A stretch of DNA of 64,000 nucleotides from an uncultured Opitutia bacterium. GTDB lineage: Bacteria; Verrucomicrobiota; Verrucomicrobiia; Opitutales; Coraliomargaritaceae. The stretch's first letter is position 1. Each line of letters starts with the position of its first letter. Where the stretch lies: assembly GCA_937136395.1 (NCBI GenBank), contig CAKZOI010000072.1, positions 1-64,000 of the forward strand, given 5' to 3'. The notes under the pieces were generated by a model that had not been told where the DNA came from, did not search any database, and saw nothing but the letters and a program-made list of their open reading frames with translations. This document shows, one piece after another, positions 1 through 9,080 of the stretch. A program made the position numbers and the translations under genes.

Positions 1-1220
1 TCTGTGAAGGTTTGATCATCGTCAGCAGTTGAGGTATCTCCGGCATTACTACGACCAAACCATGTAGCATCACCGTCGGTCGTAAATGTATTCAACGGAC
101 CCACAGTATCTTCTAGGGCTTCCTGCAGAGTAATACCGTCAACGACAAAACTCGCGCTGAGTGAGAAGGCTAGATTATTTGCTTCACCGTCGTCTCTAGT
201 TTGATCAGGAACGAGGACAGTAGGTAATGCACCCTGTTCCTCAACCGTGTCATCTGAATCAATTACAAGACCAATATAGTAACTACCGACAGGAACACCG
301 TATGGCAATGTCAGCGCCAATGGAGCTAATGGAATCGGCGCACCAGCAGGCACATCCGCAGCAATCGTGACAGGCACAGTTCCTAATTCGTAGGTAGACA
401 AACCACCAATAAGTAATGGATCGTTCGTTTCTGCGGCATAGACGACTACGTCGAAACTACTTCCAGCAACTAAGGTTCCTTCGCCGCCATTCGTGAGATT
501 AACGAACACTGATATAGCTTCATTTACTACATACTCATGCGGTGTTGAAAGAACTATAATCGGAGCAGGTCCACTAATTAAATCAGGGAGTCCTAATTGA
601 ATAACCGCATTACTAGTGAGTAATACATTATCGGCTTCATTCGATTCTGTGATGACACCATCTGCTTCATTCGCAAGAGACCAATCTACATAGGCACCTA
701 AGTAATAGAATTCCTGTAGGTAGGTCATCAATGGTAATAGCAAGTCACCATGCGAAGTCTGATCGTATGTCCGAGTGGCACCAGAAGCGAGGCGTGCGAT
801 TGAAAATTCCTTACCAGTAGCTACTTCAACCACATCGGACAGTGTAGGCACCTGCACCGGCACCAAACTATCTGTCGTAGTGAAATTGCCTAACTGACCA
901 CGATTATTCTTACCCCAGGCCCATAGAGTTCCGTCCGTTTGAATTGCTAGAATGTGCGCATCAGCGTATGCAGTTGGCGATACACTCACACTGGTCCATG
1001 CGCCAGACGGCTCAATCAATAATGGACCATCAGGGTTATTCGCACCATAAACATATAGGTCACCAGATTCGTCGATAATTGCGGTAAAATCATCGCCAGT
1101 CGCTATGACTGGAGTCTGCTGCCCAAAAACGCTTCCAGCAAATGCTAGAAAACAAAACCAAAAACACAACAGCGTGCCCCGGCTTCTTTGTTTTATTGGA
1201 TTAGTATATTTAAATTTCAT
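1..1220 (-). CDS. Large exported RCC1/CARDB-domain protein (N-terminal part, cut by window edge)
   Basis: The reading frame is open from an ATG at 1220 to base 1 with no stop, giving about 406 residues of a longer protein. It starts with a basic N-region and a hydrophobic stretch ending in a likely signal-peptidase site (about residue 33, ...SVFG/QQ). Next come RCC1-type repeats (LYVYGANN, LWAWGKNNRGQLG), then a beta-rich segment resembling a CARDB adhesion domain (VNEAISVFVNLTNGGEGTL, residues about 225-345). The open end looks like the start of another extracellular domain (TDGDATWFGRSNAGDTS). The protein is probably secreted or surface displayed. It lies 47 bp downstream of the secretin gene on the same strand, so co-transcription with the pilus operon is possible. 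The domain names are family-level recognition; an adhesive role is inference. Confidence 0.8.
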   Translation of the reverse strand, partial: MKFKYTNPIKQRSRGTLLCFWFCFLAFAGSVFGQQTPVIATGDDFTAIIDESGDLYVYGANNPDGPLLIEPSGAWTSVSVSPTAYADAHILAIQTDGTLWAWGKNNRGQLGNFTTTDSLVPVQVPTLSDVVEVATGKEFSIARLASGATRTYDQTSHGDLLLPLMTYLQEFYYLGAYVDWSLANEADGVITESNEADNVLLTSNAVIQLGLPDLISGPAPIIVLSTPHEYVVNEAISVFVNLTNGGEGTLVAGSSFDVVVYAAETNDPLLIGGLSTYELGTVPVTIAADVPAGAPIPLAPLALTLPYGVPVGSYYIGLVIDSDDTVEEQGALPTVLVPDQTRDDGEANNLAFSLSASFVVDGITLQEALEDTVGPLNTFTTDGDATWFGRSNAGDTSTADDDQTFT

Positions 1221-1267
1221 TTTAGGCCTTGGTAAGAGATGAATGTGATCAAGAAACGAACGCAGTC

Positions 1268-3127
1268 TTATCGATTGCGGTGGATGCGACTGTTTGAACG
1301 CACCTCGTTCTCTTCTTGCATCTCCTTGTATTCGGCGGCCTGTGCCTTTTGCAATTCAGCTAGTTCATGAGCGGCAATACGCTCATTTCGTAAATTTTGT
1401 TGCTCTTCAACTTTTGCTTTCACTCGATAATCTTCGAGTATTTTAAGTGAATTCGACTCTTCTGTGTTTAACTCATAGCCAGGTAAATCACTCGGCACGA
1501 TACCCATGCGATCGATCACCCGTGGATCGATCACATCTTTATATGTGCTACCATCAGGATTCAAAGTCTTAGCGGTGATAAAGATAATCAAATTACGTTG
1601 CTCCATTGTATCAGCCTCACTGGTGAAAAGACGGCCCAACCCTGGCAACTCTCCGAGCACCGGAACCTTTGTATCACGATTACTCGTAGAATTTTCGACT
1701 AAACCTCCAATAGCTAGTGTAAAGCCATCCTTAATCATGATCGTGGTTTCTGTGCGACGGCTTTCAATAATAGGTATTTCAGTGTTTTCAACGAGTGCGA
1801 AACGATCTGTACTAGACACCTCTGGGGTGATTTCTAGGCTAATAAAGCCAGCACTGTTTACCAACGGAGTGACATCCAAATTAATACCGATATCCTCATA
1901 ATCGATGTCATCCAGCTGACGTTCGCCCGTTTGCGAATTAAACGAGTAATTCGGAATTGGATAACGCTCACCGATCGAAATCTTAGCATTCGTATTATTC
2001 AGTGTGACCACTGTTGGGTTAGAGACTAAGCGAACATCGTCTTGGGCCTCCAGTGCGCTAAGAATCACTTCAAATTGATCTGCCGAAAAGACTGCAGTAT
2101 CCGCACGAGCCGTTGATGCTAAGCGAGAGAGTGTATTTGAGAAACTAGTCCCCTCGGAGAAGGAAAGACCATCATCCGAAGTAAAGGTTTCGCTAGCCGA
2201 GCTACCATTTGTAGATCCACTTTCATTTCCGCGACCACGTTCCCACGTACGTTGAAAAGGTCCCGCAGAAGCATTCCAACCACTCATCGATGCCCAATTA
2301 ACACCGATGTTCTTGATATCCGTATTCGTCACTTCAATAAATTTCGATTCGATCATAACTTGATCGGTCGCTTTATCCAAACGCTCAATGATATCTTGGA
2401 TCTTATTCATCCGAGATGGACGTTCAGTGATAACCAATGCATTACTACGCACATCGACTTGAATACGTCCACCGGCATTGACATCAACCAGAGGCGCTAC
2501 CGACCCTTGTAGTTCGTTAGCTCGTGCATAATTAACAATAAATACTCGAGTATCCACTGGCTCTGCGGTCAGTTCTTCGAGACTTTTAATACGAATGATG
2601 TTACGATCTTCAAGATAGGTAAAGCCCTCTGGCTCTAAAACTACCTCGAACACCTGACGCCATGTAACATTGTTCAACTTAAGTGATGTGCGCCCCTGGA
2701 GCGCATCTGGAATAACCAGATTCAAGTCAAATAAATCGGCAACGTTTCTTAAAATCGTGCGCACATCTTCATCCGGGAAATCTACCGAAATCGTTTCCGT
2801 GCTATCCATTGTCGAAGTCGCTCCAGCGCCGACTTGTCCTGGGATCTCTAAAACGACCTCAGTGCCTAATGGCATTTGCTCGGCGACTACTGGAATGGTC
2901 GGAACCGCAAGATCAATACTAGCACCATCAACCGCAGCTTCTGGAATCTCAACAACCGTTGGCGCTGAAGCTGTCGACGCATTCGCACTCACGACTTCGC
3001 TCGTTGCCGACTCTTCGATAACGACTACATCTGATAAATCTATTTCAGCAGTAGCAGTTTCATTCGCCTGCGCCCAGAGCGCGAATGGCGTTAGCAGCAT
3101 AAAGTAGTAAGATGTTTGCTTTTTCAT
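1268..3127 (-). CDS. pilQ: Type IV pilus secretin, PilQ/GspD-like
   Basis: This 619-residue exported protein should form the outer-membrane ring through which a pilus or pseudopilus passes. A signal peptide ends near residue 20 (LWAQA). After an acidic, Ala/Val-rich linker comes an STN-like domain (about 113-180, VDFPDEDVRTILRNVADLF). A secretin_N domain follows (about 190-255, VDVRSNALVITERPSRMNK), then the secretin core (about 345-520), with conserved VRLVSNPTVVTLNN and VPVLGELPGLGRLF. The Glu/Arg-rich C-terminal tail may bind a pilotin or the cell wall. It is the last gene of a pilM-N-O-x-Q order, the T4aP alignment complex arrangement, which favours PilQ over GspD. No pilus motor or pilin genes are in the window. 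Confidence 0.88.
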   Translation of the reverse strand: MKKQTSYYFMLLTPFALWAQANETATAEIDLSDVVVIEESATSEVVSANASTASAPTVVEIPEAAVDGASIDLAVPTIPVVAEQMPLGTEVVLEIPGQVGAGATSTMDSTETISVDFPDEDVRTILRNVADLFDLNLVIPDALQGRTSLKLNNVTWRQVFEVVLEPEGFTYLEDRNIIRIKSLEELTAEPVDTRVFIVNYARANELQGSVAPLVDVNAGGRIQVDVRSNALVITERPSRMNKIQDIIERLDKATDQVMIESKFIEVTNTDIKNIGVNWASMSGWNASAGPFQRTWERGRGNESGSTNGSSASETFTSDDGLSFSEGTSFSNTLSRLASTARADTAVFSADQFEVILSALEAQDDVRLVSNPTVVTLNNTNAKISIGERYPIPNYSFNSQTGERQLDDIDYEDIGINLDVTPLVNSAGFISLEITPEVSSTDRFALVENTEIPIIESRRTETTIMIKDGFTLAIGGLVENSTSNRDTKVPVLGELPGLGRLFTSEADTMEQRNLIIFITAKTLNPDGSTYKDVIDPRVIDRMGIVPSDLPGYELNTEESNSLKILEDYRVKAKVEEQQNLRNERIAAHELAELQKAQAAEYKEMQEENEVRSNSRIHRNR

Positions 3128-3192
3128 AGGACGACTTGTTTGAGGTTGGCTAGCTGAATGTGTTGGTTATGAGTTTATATTAAAGTGTCTAT

Positions 3193-3783
3193 TTAAGGAG
3201 TTTTTTGCACTCCTGAAGTGCCTTCTGAATAGGTCAGTGTTAAAGTGGCGTCGCCCAGACTAAGCGTATAATCTTCAGATGTTACTTCGATTAATTTAAC
3301 AATATACGTCTGATCTTGGGCCTCTGGAATGCGAACCGGGAAAGATGAGTCTGTTTTTAACAGGTAGCCGCCTTGAAGTTGTATGTAGTTCTGATCACCA
3401 CGGGCCAATGTACCTCTAACTTGCTTAGCGAAATTTTCTCCCACGACTCGCAATACAGATGAATCATCATAAACGACTTGAGCGGGTTGTTTCTCCTCTA
3501 CAACCGCCTGCTCCACCGGGTCGCTCACTTCTGAAGTAGCCACTTCTTCAACAACCTCAACCACTTCGACTACAAATGGTGACTTCAAGCCATCTAACTG
3601 GGCTATGAAATCAGAATCTTTCGAACCAAGATGCCCATCAGCGACGCTGAGAACAGTCGCACGCTCAGCACTAGGTATAACCCAATCCTTTTTCCCTGAG
3701 AATTTGATCTGCGGCACCGCGGCATAGCCCACTTGCATGAGGATGCATGCGAGCACGAAAGCTATTGTATGTGTATTTTTCAT
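3193..3783 (-). CDS. Exported protein in the pilP position of the pilus operon
   Basis: About 196 residues. The frame can be extended to a GTG at 3801 that overlaps the pilO stop. I chose the ATG at 3783 because it places a normal signal peptide (MKNTHTIAFVLACILMQVGY) at the N-terminus. A mature domain is followed by a low-complexity Val/Glu linker (VEVVEVVEEVATSEV, about residues 75-110). The C-terminal beta-rich domain of about 90 residues contains RGTLARGDQNYIQLQGGYLL. Its place between pilO and pilQ, and the linker plus beta domain layout, match PilP, the lipoprotein linking PilNO to PilQ. However, I see no lipobox and no clear PilP sequence motif, so the functional assignment rests on context only. 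Confidence 0.72.
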   Translation of the reverse strand: MKNTHTIAFVLACILMQVGYAAVPQIKFSGKKDWVIPSAERATVLSVADGHLGSKDSDFIAQLDGLKSPFVVEVVEVVEEVATSEVSDPVEQAVVEEKQPAQVVYDDSSVLRVVGENFAKQVRGTLARGDQNYIQLQGGYLLKTDSSFPVRIPEAQDQTYIVKLIEVTSEDYTLSLGDATLTLTYSEGTSGVQKTP

Positions 3784-3797
3784 CAGTTTAATGGAAA

Positions 3798-4370
3798 TCA
3801 CTGTTTTTGGGCCAAAACCAGTAAGCGAATATTGGCTTTGAGCGCTCCAGGAATTGCACTCTGCGCCCCCTCTATAATTTGAAAATCTGCAACTCGTATT
3901 AATGGCTTAGCAACATGCAGTTCATACATAAAGCCAATGAGATCGACAAAAGCACCTTCAATAACTAGGTTATATGTAAGCGCGCCATACTGCTTGAGTT
4001 CATTAGGCCCTCCCTTACCGAGCACTGGATCCTCATTCGAAACCTGGTTCACTCTTACGATAAGAACGTCAACTTGCTCTTCGAGTGCATAAAAGAAGTT
4101 GGCGTTTAGCGCACTTTTATTCGGATCAAAGAGACGCTCATCAATAGAGCTGACACGCTCTTTCAATTGTTCTAATTCGGCTTTAAGGCCATTCGCGTTG
4201 ATTCTATTTTTTTCAATCACGCGAACTCGACTGTAAAGATCGCTCTCTTGCTGCTCTAAGGTGGCAATGACATCACCTCGCATGAAATTGAATACTAGGC
4301 AGATCAAAACAATAATGATGCTAAAAACAACCAATGGGTAACGCTTAATATTTTCCAATACGATATCCAT
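3798..4370 (-). CDS. pilO: PilO-like inner-membrane pilus alignment protein
   Basis: This 190-residue bitopic protein has a short cytoplasmic N-terminus, one transmembrane helix (about residues 12-29) and a coiled coil (about 30-75, rich in Glu/Leu/Arg). A small periplasmic ferredoxin-like domain follows, ending in IRVADFQIIEG and ANIRLLVLAQKQ. This is the PilO architecture; PilO pairs with PilN to align the inner-membrane platform with the secretin. The start codon overlaps the pilN stop by one base (TAATG), indicating translational coupling. Sequence conservation in this family is low, so the call combines topology, size (PilO is about 200 aa) and gene order. Confidence 0.8.
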   Translation of the reverse strand: MDIVLENIKRYPLVVFSIIIVLICLVFNFMRGDVIATLEQQESDLYSRVRVIEKNRINANGLKAELEQLKERVSSIDERLFDPNKSALNANFFYALEEQVDVLIVRVNQVSNEDPVLGKGGPNELKQYGALTYNLVIEGAFVDLIGFMYELHVAKPLIRVADFQIIEGAQSAIPGALKANIRLLVLAQKQ

Positions 4371-5026
4371 TATTTACCCCCCTTGGCTTTGTTGTTAGCG
4401 GCTTTATCTTGGGACACTAACAATATTGACATACGATATGGGAAAATCCCCGTAAGTGTATTCCTGCCTTGCAGCGATTCATCAATTTTAGGCGATAAAC
4501 CATCCACTTCAAGTAATCCAGAGGCCTCGATCGCACTCTTAAAATCTCCCAAGATCAATGGGTCATCCACCTCACCGGAGAGATTCATACTGTATTTCAC
4601 TTTTGATCCCGCAGGAGCCGCTTTATTAAATGACTCTAAAAAACCTAGATGCTTAATCGTTAAGCCTTCAGGGCACAATTTTACAAATTCCACTAGCAAT
4701 TCGTGTGCTTTCAGAGGCGCAGCAAAAAAACGCTCAATATCAACCACTTGTAAGGACGCATCCTTAAACTCATTACTCAGCTTTAAGCTTCCGCCATCAG
4801 CCCTAGCTGCCGACTCGATTTCTTGCTCCGTATTAGTGATTGCTTGCCCTAAAGTATAAGCTCGATACTCACGCTCCAGTGCAAAGTATATGAAGATCAA
4901 GGCTGCAGTCACGAACACAAAATTTATCAAAAAGTTCGTCCGAACGACTTTGATATCAGGCAACTGGGAAGCGTCGCAGAAATTAGGCCGCCAATTAGGA
5001 TGCGCATCTTTTGAATTTCTATTCAC
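4370..5026 (-). CDS. pilN: PilN-like inner-membrane pilus alignment protein
   Basis: About 218 residues. A cytoplasmic N-terminal tail carries a near-PilN motif (RPNFCDASQLPD; PilN normally has an INLLP-type motif that binds PilM). One transmembrane helix follows (LINFVFVTAALIFIYFALE), then a coiled coil and a periplasmic alpha/beta domain. The frame also has a GTG at 5056, giving 228 residues and a 38-bp overlap with pilM. I prefer the tandem GTG codons at 5029/5026 because a run of six G lies 4-7 bases upstream and the overlap shrinks to a few bases. Partner of PilO downstream and PilM upstream. Confidence 0.78.
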   Translation of the reverse strand: MNRNSKDAHPNWRPNFCDASQLPDIKVVRTNFLINFVFVTAALIFIYFALEREYRAYTLGQAITNTEQEIESAARADGGSLKLSNEFKDASLQVVDIERFFAAPLKAHELLVEFVKLCPEGLTIKHLGFLESFNKAAPAGSKVKYSMNLSGEVDDPLILGDFKSAIEASGLLEVDGLSPKIDESLQGRNTLTGIFPYRMSILLVSQDKAANNKAKGGK

Positions 5027-6071
5027 CACTCTTCCCCCCTTCCCCGCTAAAGTCACTCATGAGACTGAACAAACCGACCCATCGTGAGCCCAAGTTCAAC
5101 ACTTCAACACCATCTGCTAGCCTAATATCCAAGTGTTCTAACCACGACTCGATACTTACTTGAACAATCTCTAGACCTAGGGTATCGGATACTGTTTTTG
5201 CCACCCAATTCAAATTTTTCGGCAATACGCTCATAAATACATGCTCGATGGTCTGGCCAGTTTGGACTTCATAAAACCCAGTAATGGCCTGTAACTCTTT
5301 TGTCATACGGCGTAGTAACTTAGGCCCCATTTCAGCAAAATCGAAGGTATTAGAGAAAAACAGTTTCTTGGCCGACGCTTCATCCTTCAAACCAAGTTCA
5401 CGCTGCAATAAAGGATAAATACTATCCAAGCCAAAGGGAACAGGGCGTGCAACATCAACCTCTCCCTTATTAATAATAGCAATATTAGCGCTCTCTGAAG
5501 TCAGCTCAAAACTCAAAATCGGCCCAGTCACTCCCATGTATTTTGCATAATCACTGACACCACCAATCGTGGTCATCGTTGAGAGCTCTAAGCGCTCAGG
5601 GTAAATGCCAAAATTTAGTAGTTTTCCTTGCTCTGCTTGAAACTTTGTCTTTGGTCCACCGCAAAAAACCAAACGTTTCGTTGTGACCTTAGCTAAATCG
5701 ATATCATCACCATTTCTGGCATCCAAAATAGCGACATGGTTTGCATCGACATCAATGTTAAACTCGGTCTGTACGATATTGGACAAAAACTTAGGGTCCT
5801 TCACTTTCGAAGTCGACTCAGCTTCATAATAACGGACAAAGCGCCCTTCTGGATAGACTCCGCAATGCGCGACAAAAAACGAATTACCTTTAAAGTCTAC
5901 TAACTGCTCAAAGAATGAGCGGACACTCTCGGAGTCATTACTTGCACCCTGTAAAGGCAATTCTGCAATTTCCTCCACTACCATTGGTGGATTAAGACTG
6001 GAGGTTCTCGCTGCTAAAATTGAGAACTCGGAAATGTCTATAAATAGACCTTTAAACTTGGGCTTTAACAT
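5019..6071 (-). CDS. pilM: PilM-like actin-fold pilus assembly ATPase
   Basis: A 350-residue cytoplasmic protein, the usual PilM length. It opens with a phosphate-1-like segment (GLFIDISEFSILAART). The middle resembles the second actin-fold subdomain (GPILSFELTSESANIAIINKGE), followed by PVPFGLDSIYPLLQRELGL and a C-terminal HVFMSVLPKNLNWVAKTVSD region. PilM of the T4aP system binds the PilN tail and couples the cytoplasmic ring to the alignment complex. It is the first gene of the five-gene pil operon, and the next gene overlaps its stop. The phosphate motifs are degenerate relative to E. coli-type PilM, so ATP binding is not certain. Confidence 0.78.
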   Translation of the reverse strand: MLKPKFKGLFIDISEFSILAARTSSLNPPMVVEEIAELPLQGASNDSESVRSFFEQLVDFKGNSFFVAHCGVYPEGRFVRYYEAESTSKVKDPKFLSNIVQTEFNIDVDANHVAILDARNGDDIDLAKVTTKRLVFCGGPKTKFQAEQGKLLNFGIYPERLELSTMTTIGGVSDYAKYMGVTGPILSFELTSESANIAIINKGEVDVARPVPFGLDSIYPLLQRELGLKDEASAKKLFFSNTFDFAEMGPKLLRRMTKELQAITGFYEVQTGQTIEHVFMSVLPKNLNWVAKTVSDTLGLEIVQVSIESWLEHLDIRLADGVEVLNLGSRWVGLFSLMSDFSGEGGKSGE

Positions 6072-6424
6072 ACAATAGTTAACGACTACAAAAAGAATAC
6101 CTGCGACTTATTAAATAGATAGTGTAAAGTAAGTAAATTGCCGTAAATAAGATCTTTTCTTTGTGCCAGCGCTACCTTAGGCCTTCAAGTATAAAAACGA
6201 CAACATATCGTCCTTATTATACGAATAAGAAGATATTTAAACCAACAGGGGGAAACAGGATTCACACTAGTCAATAACCCTCAATTTCAAGTGCCGGTAA
6301 AATTACGTAGTTTAGCATTTTGACGAAGCGCTTTGAGCAATCGACCCAAACCGGTTCATCTACATTTACATCCAAAAAATTCAGAATAGAGGGAGCACCT
6401 AGCCAGTGAGAACTGAGCAAAGAA
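6072..6424 (-). other. Intergenic region upstream of pilM, no gene seen
   Basis: About 350 bp without a convincing reading frame on either strand. It must hold the promoter and leader of the pil operon. An AT-rich stretch around 6100-6145 has TTTACT/TTTACA-like hexamers on the minus strand, but I cannot define a -35/-10 pair with confidence. The right end merges with the terminator of the small gene at 6492-6587. Confidence 0.5.
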
Positions 6425-6452
6425 AAACGGCTCTTCCGAAGAAGAGCCGTTT
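6425..6452 (-). terminator. Rho-independent terminator after the 31-aa gene
   Basis: A perfect 12-bp stem (AAACGGCTCTTC / GAAGAGCCGTTT) closes a 4-base loop, TTCG on the minus strand. On that strand it continues into TTTTTCTTT. It sits about 40 bp after the stop of the gene at 6492-6587 and separates it from the pil operon. Confidence 0.9.
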
Positions 6453-6491
6453 GATAAAGTATCTAATATAATGACTCGCTATAAGCGAGCA

Positions 6492-6587
6492 CTACCAAGT
6501 GCGCTTTTTGTGGCGATTTGACTTCAAACGCTTGCGACGTTTGTGGTTGTTCATCTTGAGACGACGTTTCTTTTTAAGGTTACCCAT
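6492..6587 (-). CDS. 31-aa very basic AURKAIP1/COX24 (bS22/mS38-like) protein
   Basis: A short ORF reading [20 protein letters not shown] followed by [11 protein letters not shown] and a TAG stop. Over half the residues are Lys or Arg. Its pattern ([17 protein letters not shown]) matches the AURKAIP1/COX24 domain family, whose mitochondrial member is mS38 and whose mycobacterial counterpart is the small-subunit protein bS22, where a short basic helix lies in rRNA near the decoding centre. The gene has its own terminator just downstream and lies near rpsT and an rRNA/tRNA-modification-type gene, which fits a ribosomal role. No strong Shine-Dalgarno is visible. The family assignment is by motif recognition; ribosome binding is inferred. 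Confidence 0.85.
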   Translation of the reverse strand: MGNLKKKRRLKMNNHKRRKRLKSNRHKKRTW

Positions 6588-6639
6588 GGAAATTATTTAC
6601 TAGTGTTATAAATTAAAAGAGGGAAAAAGTCAGAAAAGA

Positions 6640-7482
6640 TTAAGGCTGTAAAGTGTTTTCTTCAATCTTCCGCGCCAAAGCCGCTACATCCAAGCCTAAG
6701 CGCTTAAAGAGCAAACACATCGCACGCGGCACTTTTGCGCTCACCTGCAATGCGTCTCCAATATGGCAATCAACTAAGTGTAAGGCGAGCCCCTCAAAAG
6801 CTGGCGCATTCAAGGCGCCACCCTTCCGTCGCGGCAACAACGAACCCTGACTCGGCGATACCGGCCCCTCGTAAACCGAGTCCCCTAAAACTGGAATACC
6901 ATGCACAGCAGCATGCGCGCGGATCTGATGTGGGCGAAAAAACCTAGCCCTTGCCTCCCAGATCGTTAAATTATGCTCCGTTTCCGCCAACAGACGAAAC
7001 TCTGTGAAGGACTTCTTCCCCTTCGCTGACGAAGGAATCATCTTAGGCTTCACATTGTGCGGCAATAATGGCGCATCCGCAGTGAATGCATGCTCCATGT
7101 CTTCGGTTTTCGGTCCAGCTACAAATACAAAGCGGAAATAACCCTCACCAGAACCAAAACGATTGCGTAAATCGGCAAGGCTCGAGCGGTGTTTACAAAA
7201 GAGCACCACGCCACTAATATCAGGGTCTAGGTAATACACGGAGCCAAAAATCGATGCACCGCGACGCACCAACTCTGGCTTTCCACCTTGAAGCTGAAGA
7301 TTCAGAGCACTGTCCAAATTCGGGCGCTTGCCATCCCAGGGAAATTCTCGCACAGCGATACCCGCGGGCTTATCCAGTGCGATCCACCCTTCTGATTCCG
7401 CCAATACGGGCAAACGATAGGGCACATCCCCCATCAAAGGTGGAGGAAATCCAACTGCATCTGCTTTGGCTTGGCTACTCAC
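6640..7482 (-). CDS. RluA-family pseudouridine synthase with degenerate active-site motif
   Basis: A 280-residue protein. The N-terminal strand WIALDKPAGIAV is typical of RluA-type enzymes, which isomerise uridine to pseudouridine in rRNA or tRNA. The catalytic region, normally HRLDxxTSG, reads YYLDPDISGVVLFCK. The catalytic Asp is kept, but the His-Arg before it is replaced by two Tyr. The C-terminal signature FFRPHQIRAHAAVHGIPVLG is well conserved. There is no S4 domain. Its exact RNA target cannot be told from sequence. It lies just downstream of rpsT on the same strand, separated by a terminator. Confidence 0.82.
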   Translation of the reverse strand: MSSQAKADAVGFPPPLMGDVPYRLPVLAESEGWIALDKPAGIAVREFPWDGKRPNLDSALNLQLQGGKPELVRRGASIFGSVYYLDPDISGVVLFCKHRSSLADLRNRFGSGEGYFRFVFVAGPKTEDMEHAFTADAPLLPHNVKPKMIPSSAKGKKSFTEFRLLAETEHNLTIWEARARFFRPHQIRAHAAVHGIPVLGDSVYEGPVSPSQGSLLPRRKGGALNAPAFEGLALHLVDCHIGDALQVSAKVPRAMCLLFKRLGLDVAALARKIEENTLQP

Positions 7483-7512
7483 GCTCTAAGTCGACTACTA
7501 GGATATAAAATA

Positions 7513-7539
7513 CCCCCGATCCGAGATTCGAACCGAGGG
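7513..7539 (-). terminator. Terminator downstream of rpsT
   Basis: On the minus strand CCCTCGGTTCG pairs with CGGATCGGGGG (11 pairs, three of them G-U) around a 5-base loop, followed by TATTTTATAT. It lies 27 bp after the rpsT stop. Its TTCGAA loop region superficially resembles a tRNA T-arm, but the flanking arms do not pair as one. Confidence 0.7.
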
Positions 7540-7565
7540 CACTTATTGAGTGGGGTATAAAAATA

Positions 7566-7823
7566 CTAGGCAGCCACCAAAGCAGCGCAACGCGCTTTGT
7601 GACGAGCAATCTTGTTAGAATGCACAAGCCCCGTCTTGCCGGCTTTATCCAAAGCGGAGATAAACGCACGAGATGCGATGACGATGCCATCTTTTTCGCC
7701 AGCTTCTACTGCAAGATCAAGCTTCTTGGACAATGTCTTCAAGCGGCTGGTTACCTGACGGTTACGGAGCGTGCGACCGGTTGTTTTACGGATATATTTA
7801 AGTGCGGATTTTGTATTTGCCAT
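7566..7823 (-). CDS. rpsT: 30S ribosomal protein bS20
   Basis: An 85-residue basic protein starting MANTKSALKYIRKTTGRTLR, with the conserved helical repeat pattern and KAGKTGLVHSNKIARHKARC near the end. Length and sequence match bS20, a primary 16S rRNA-binding protein of the small subunit. It is transcribed alone, with a terminator just downstream and trpS upstream in the same orientation about 107 bp away. Confidence 0.97.
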   Translation of the reverse strand: MANTKSALKYIRKTTGRTLRNRQVTSRLKTLSKKLDLAVEAGEKDGIVIASRAFISALDKAGKTGLVHSNKIARHKARCAALVAA

Positions 7824-7930
7824 GACTGATAAAAGTTAAAGGGCGGAAAAGTGCTGTTTAGCAATGCAGCTGTCAAGGGCGAAAAGCGCTAAAATGTAGG
7901 CGATCCGAGGCCGGTCTATAGTAGCGATTG

Positions 7931-8995
<1,065 letters not shown>

Positions 8996-9080
8996 AAAGT
9001 GCCGATTGACGGCATCCGCGCGAGACTTGTCAACTCTAGTCTCCCCTTGCCAAGTGTCGAAGAAAACCATGGCTCTTTAA

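Noticed and set aside
7513-7545. Possible tRNA T-arm (GGTTCGAATC on the minus strand)
   Set aside because: The 5-bp arms beside the loop do not pair and no acceptor, D or anticodon arm can be built; it fits a terminator better.
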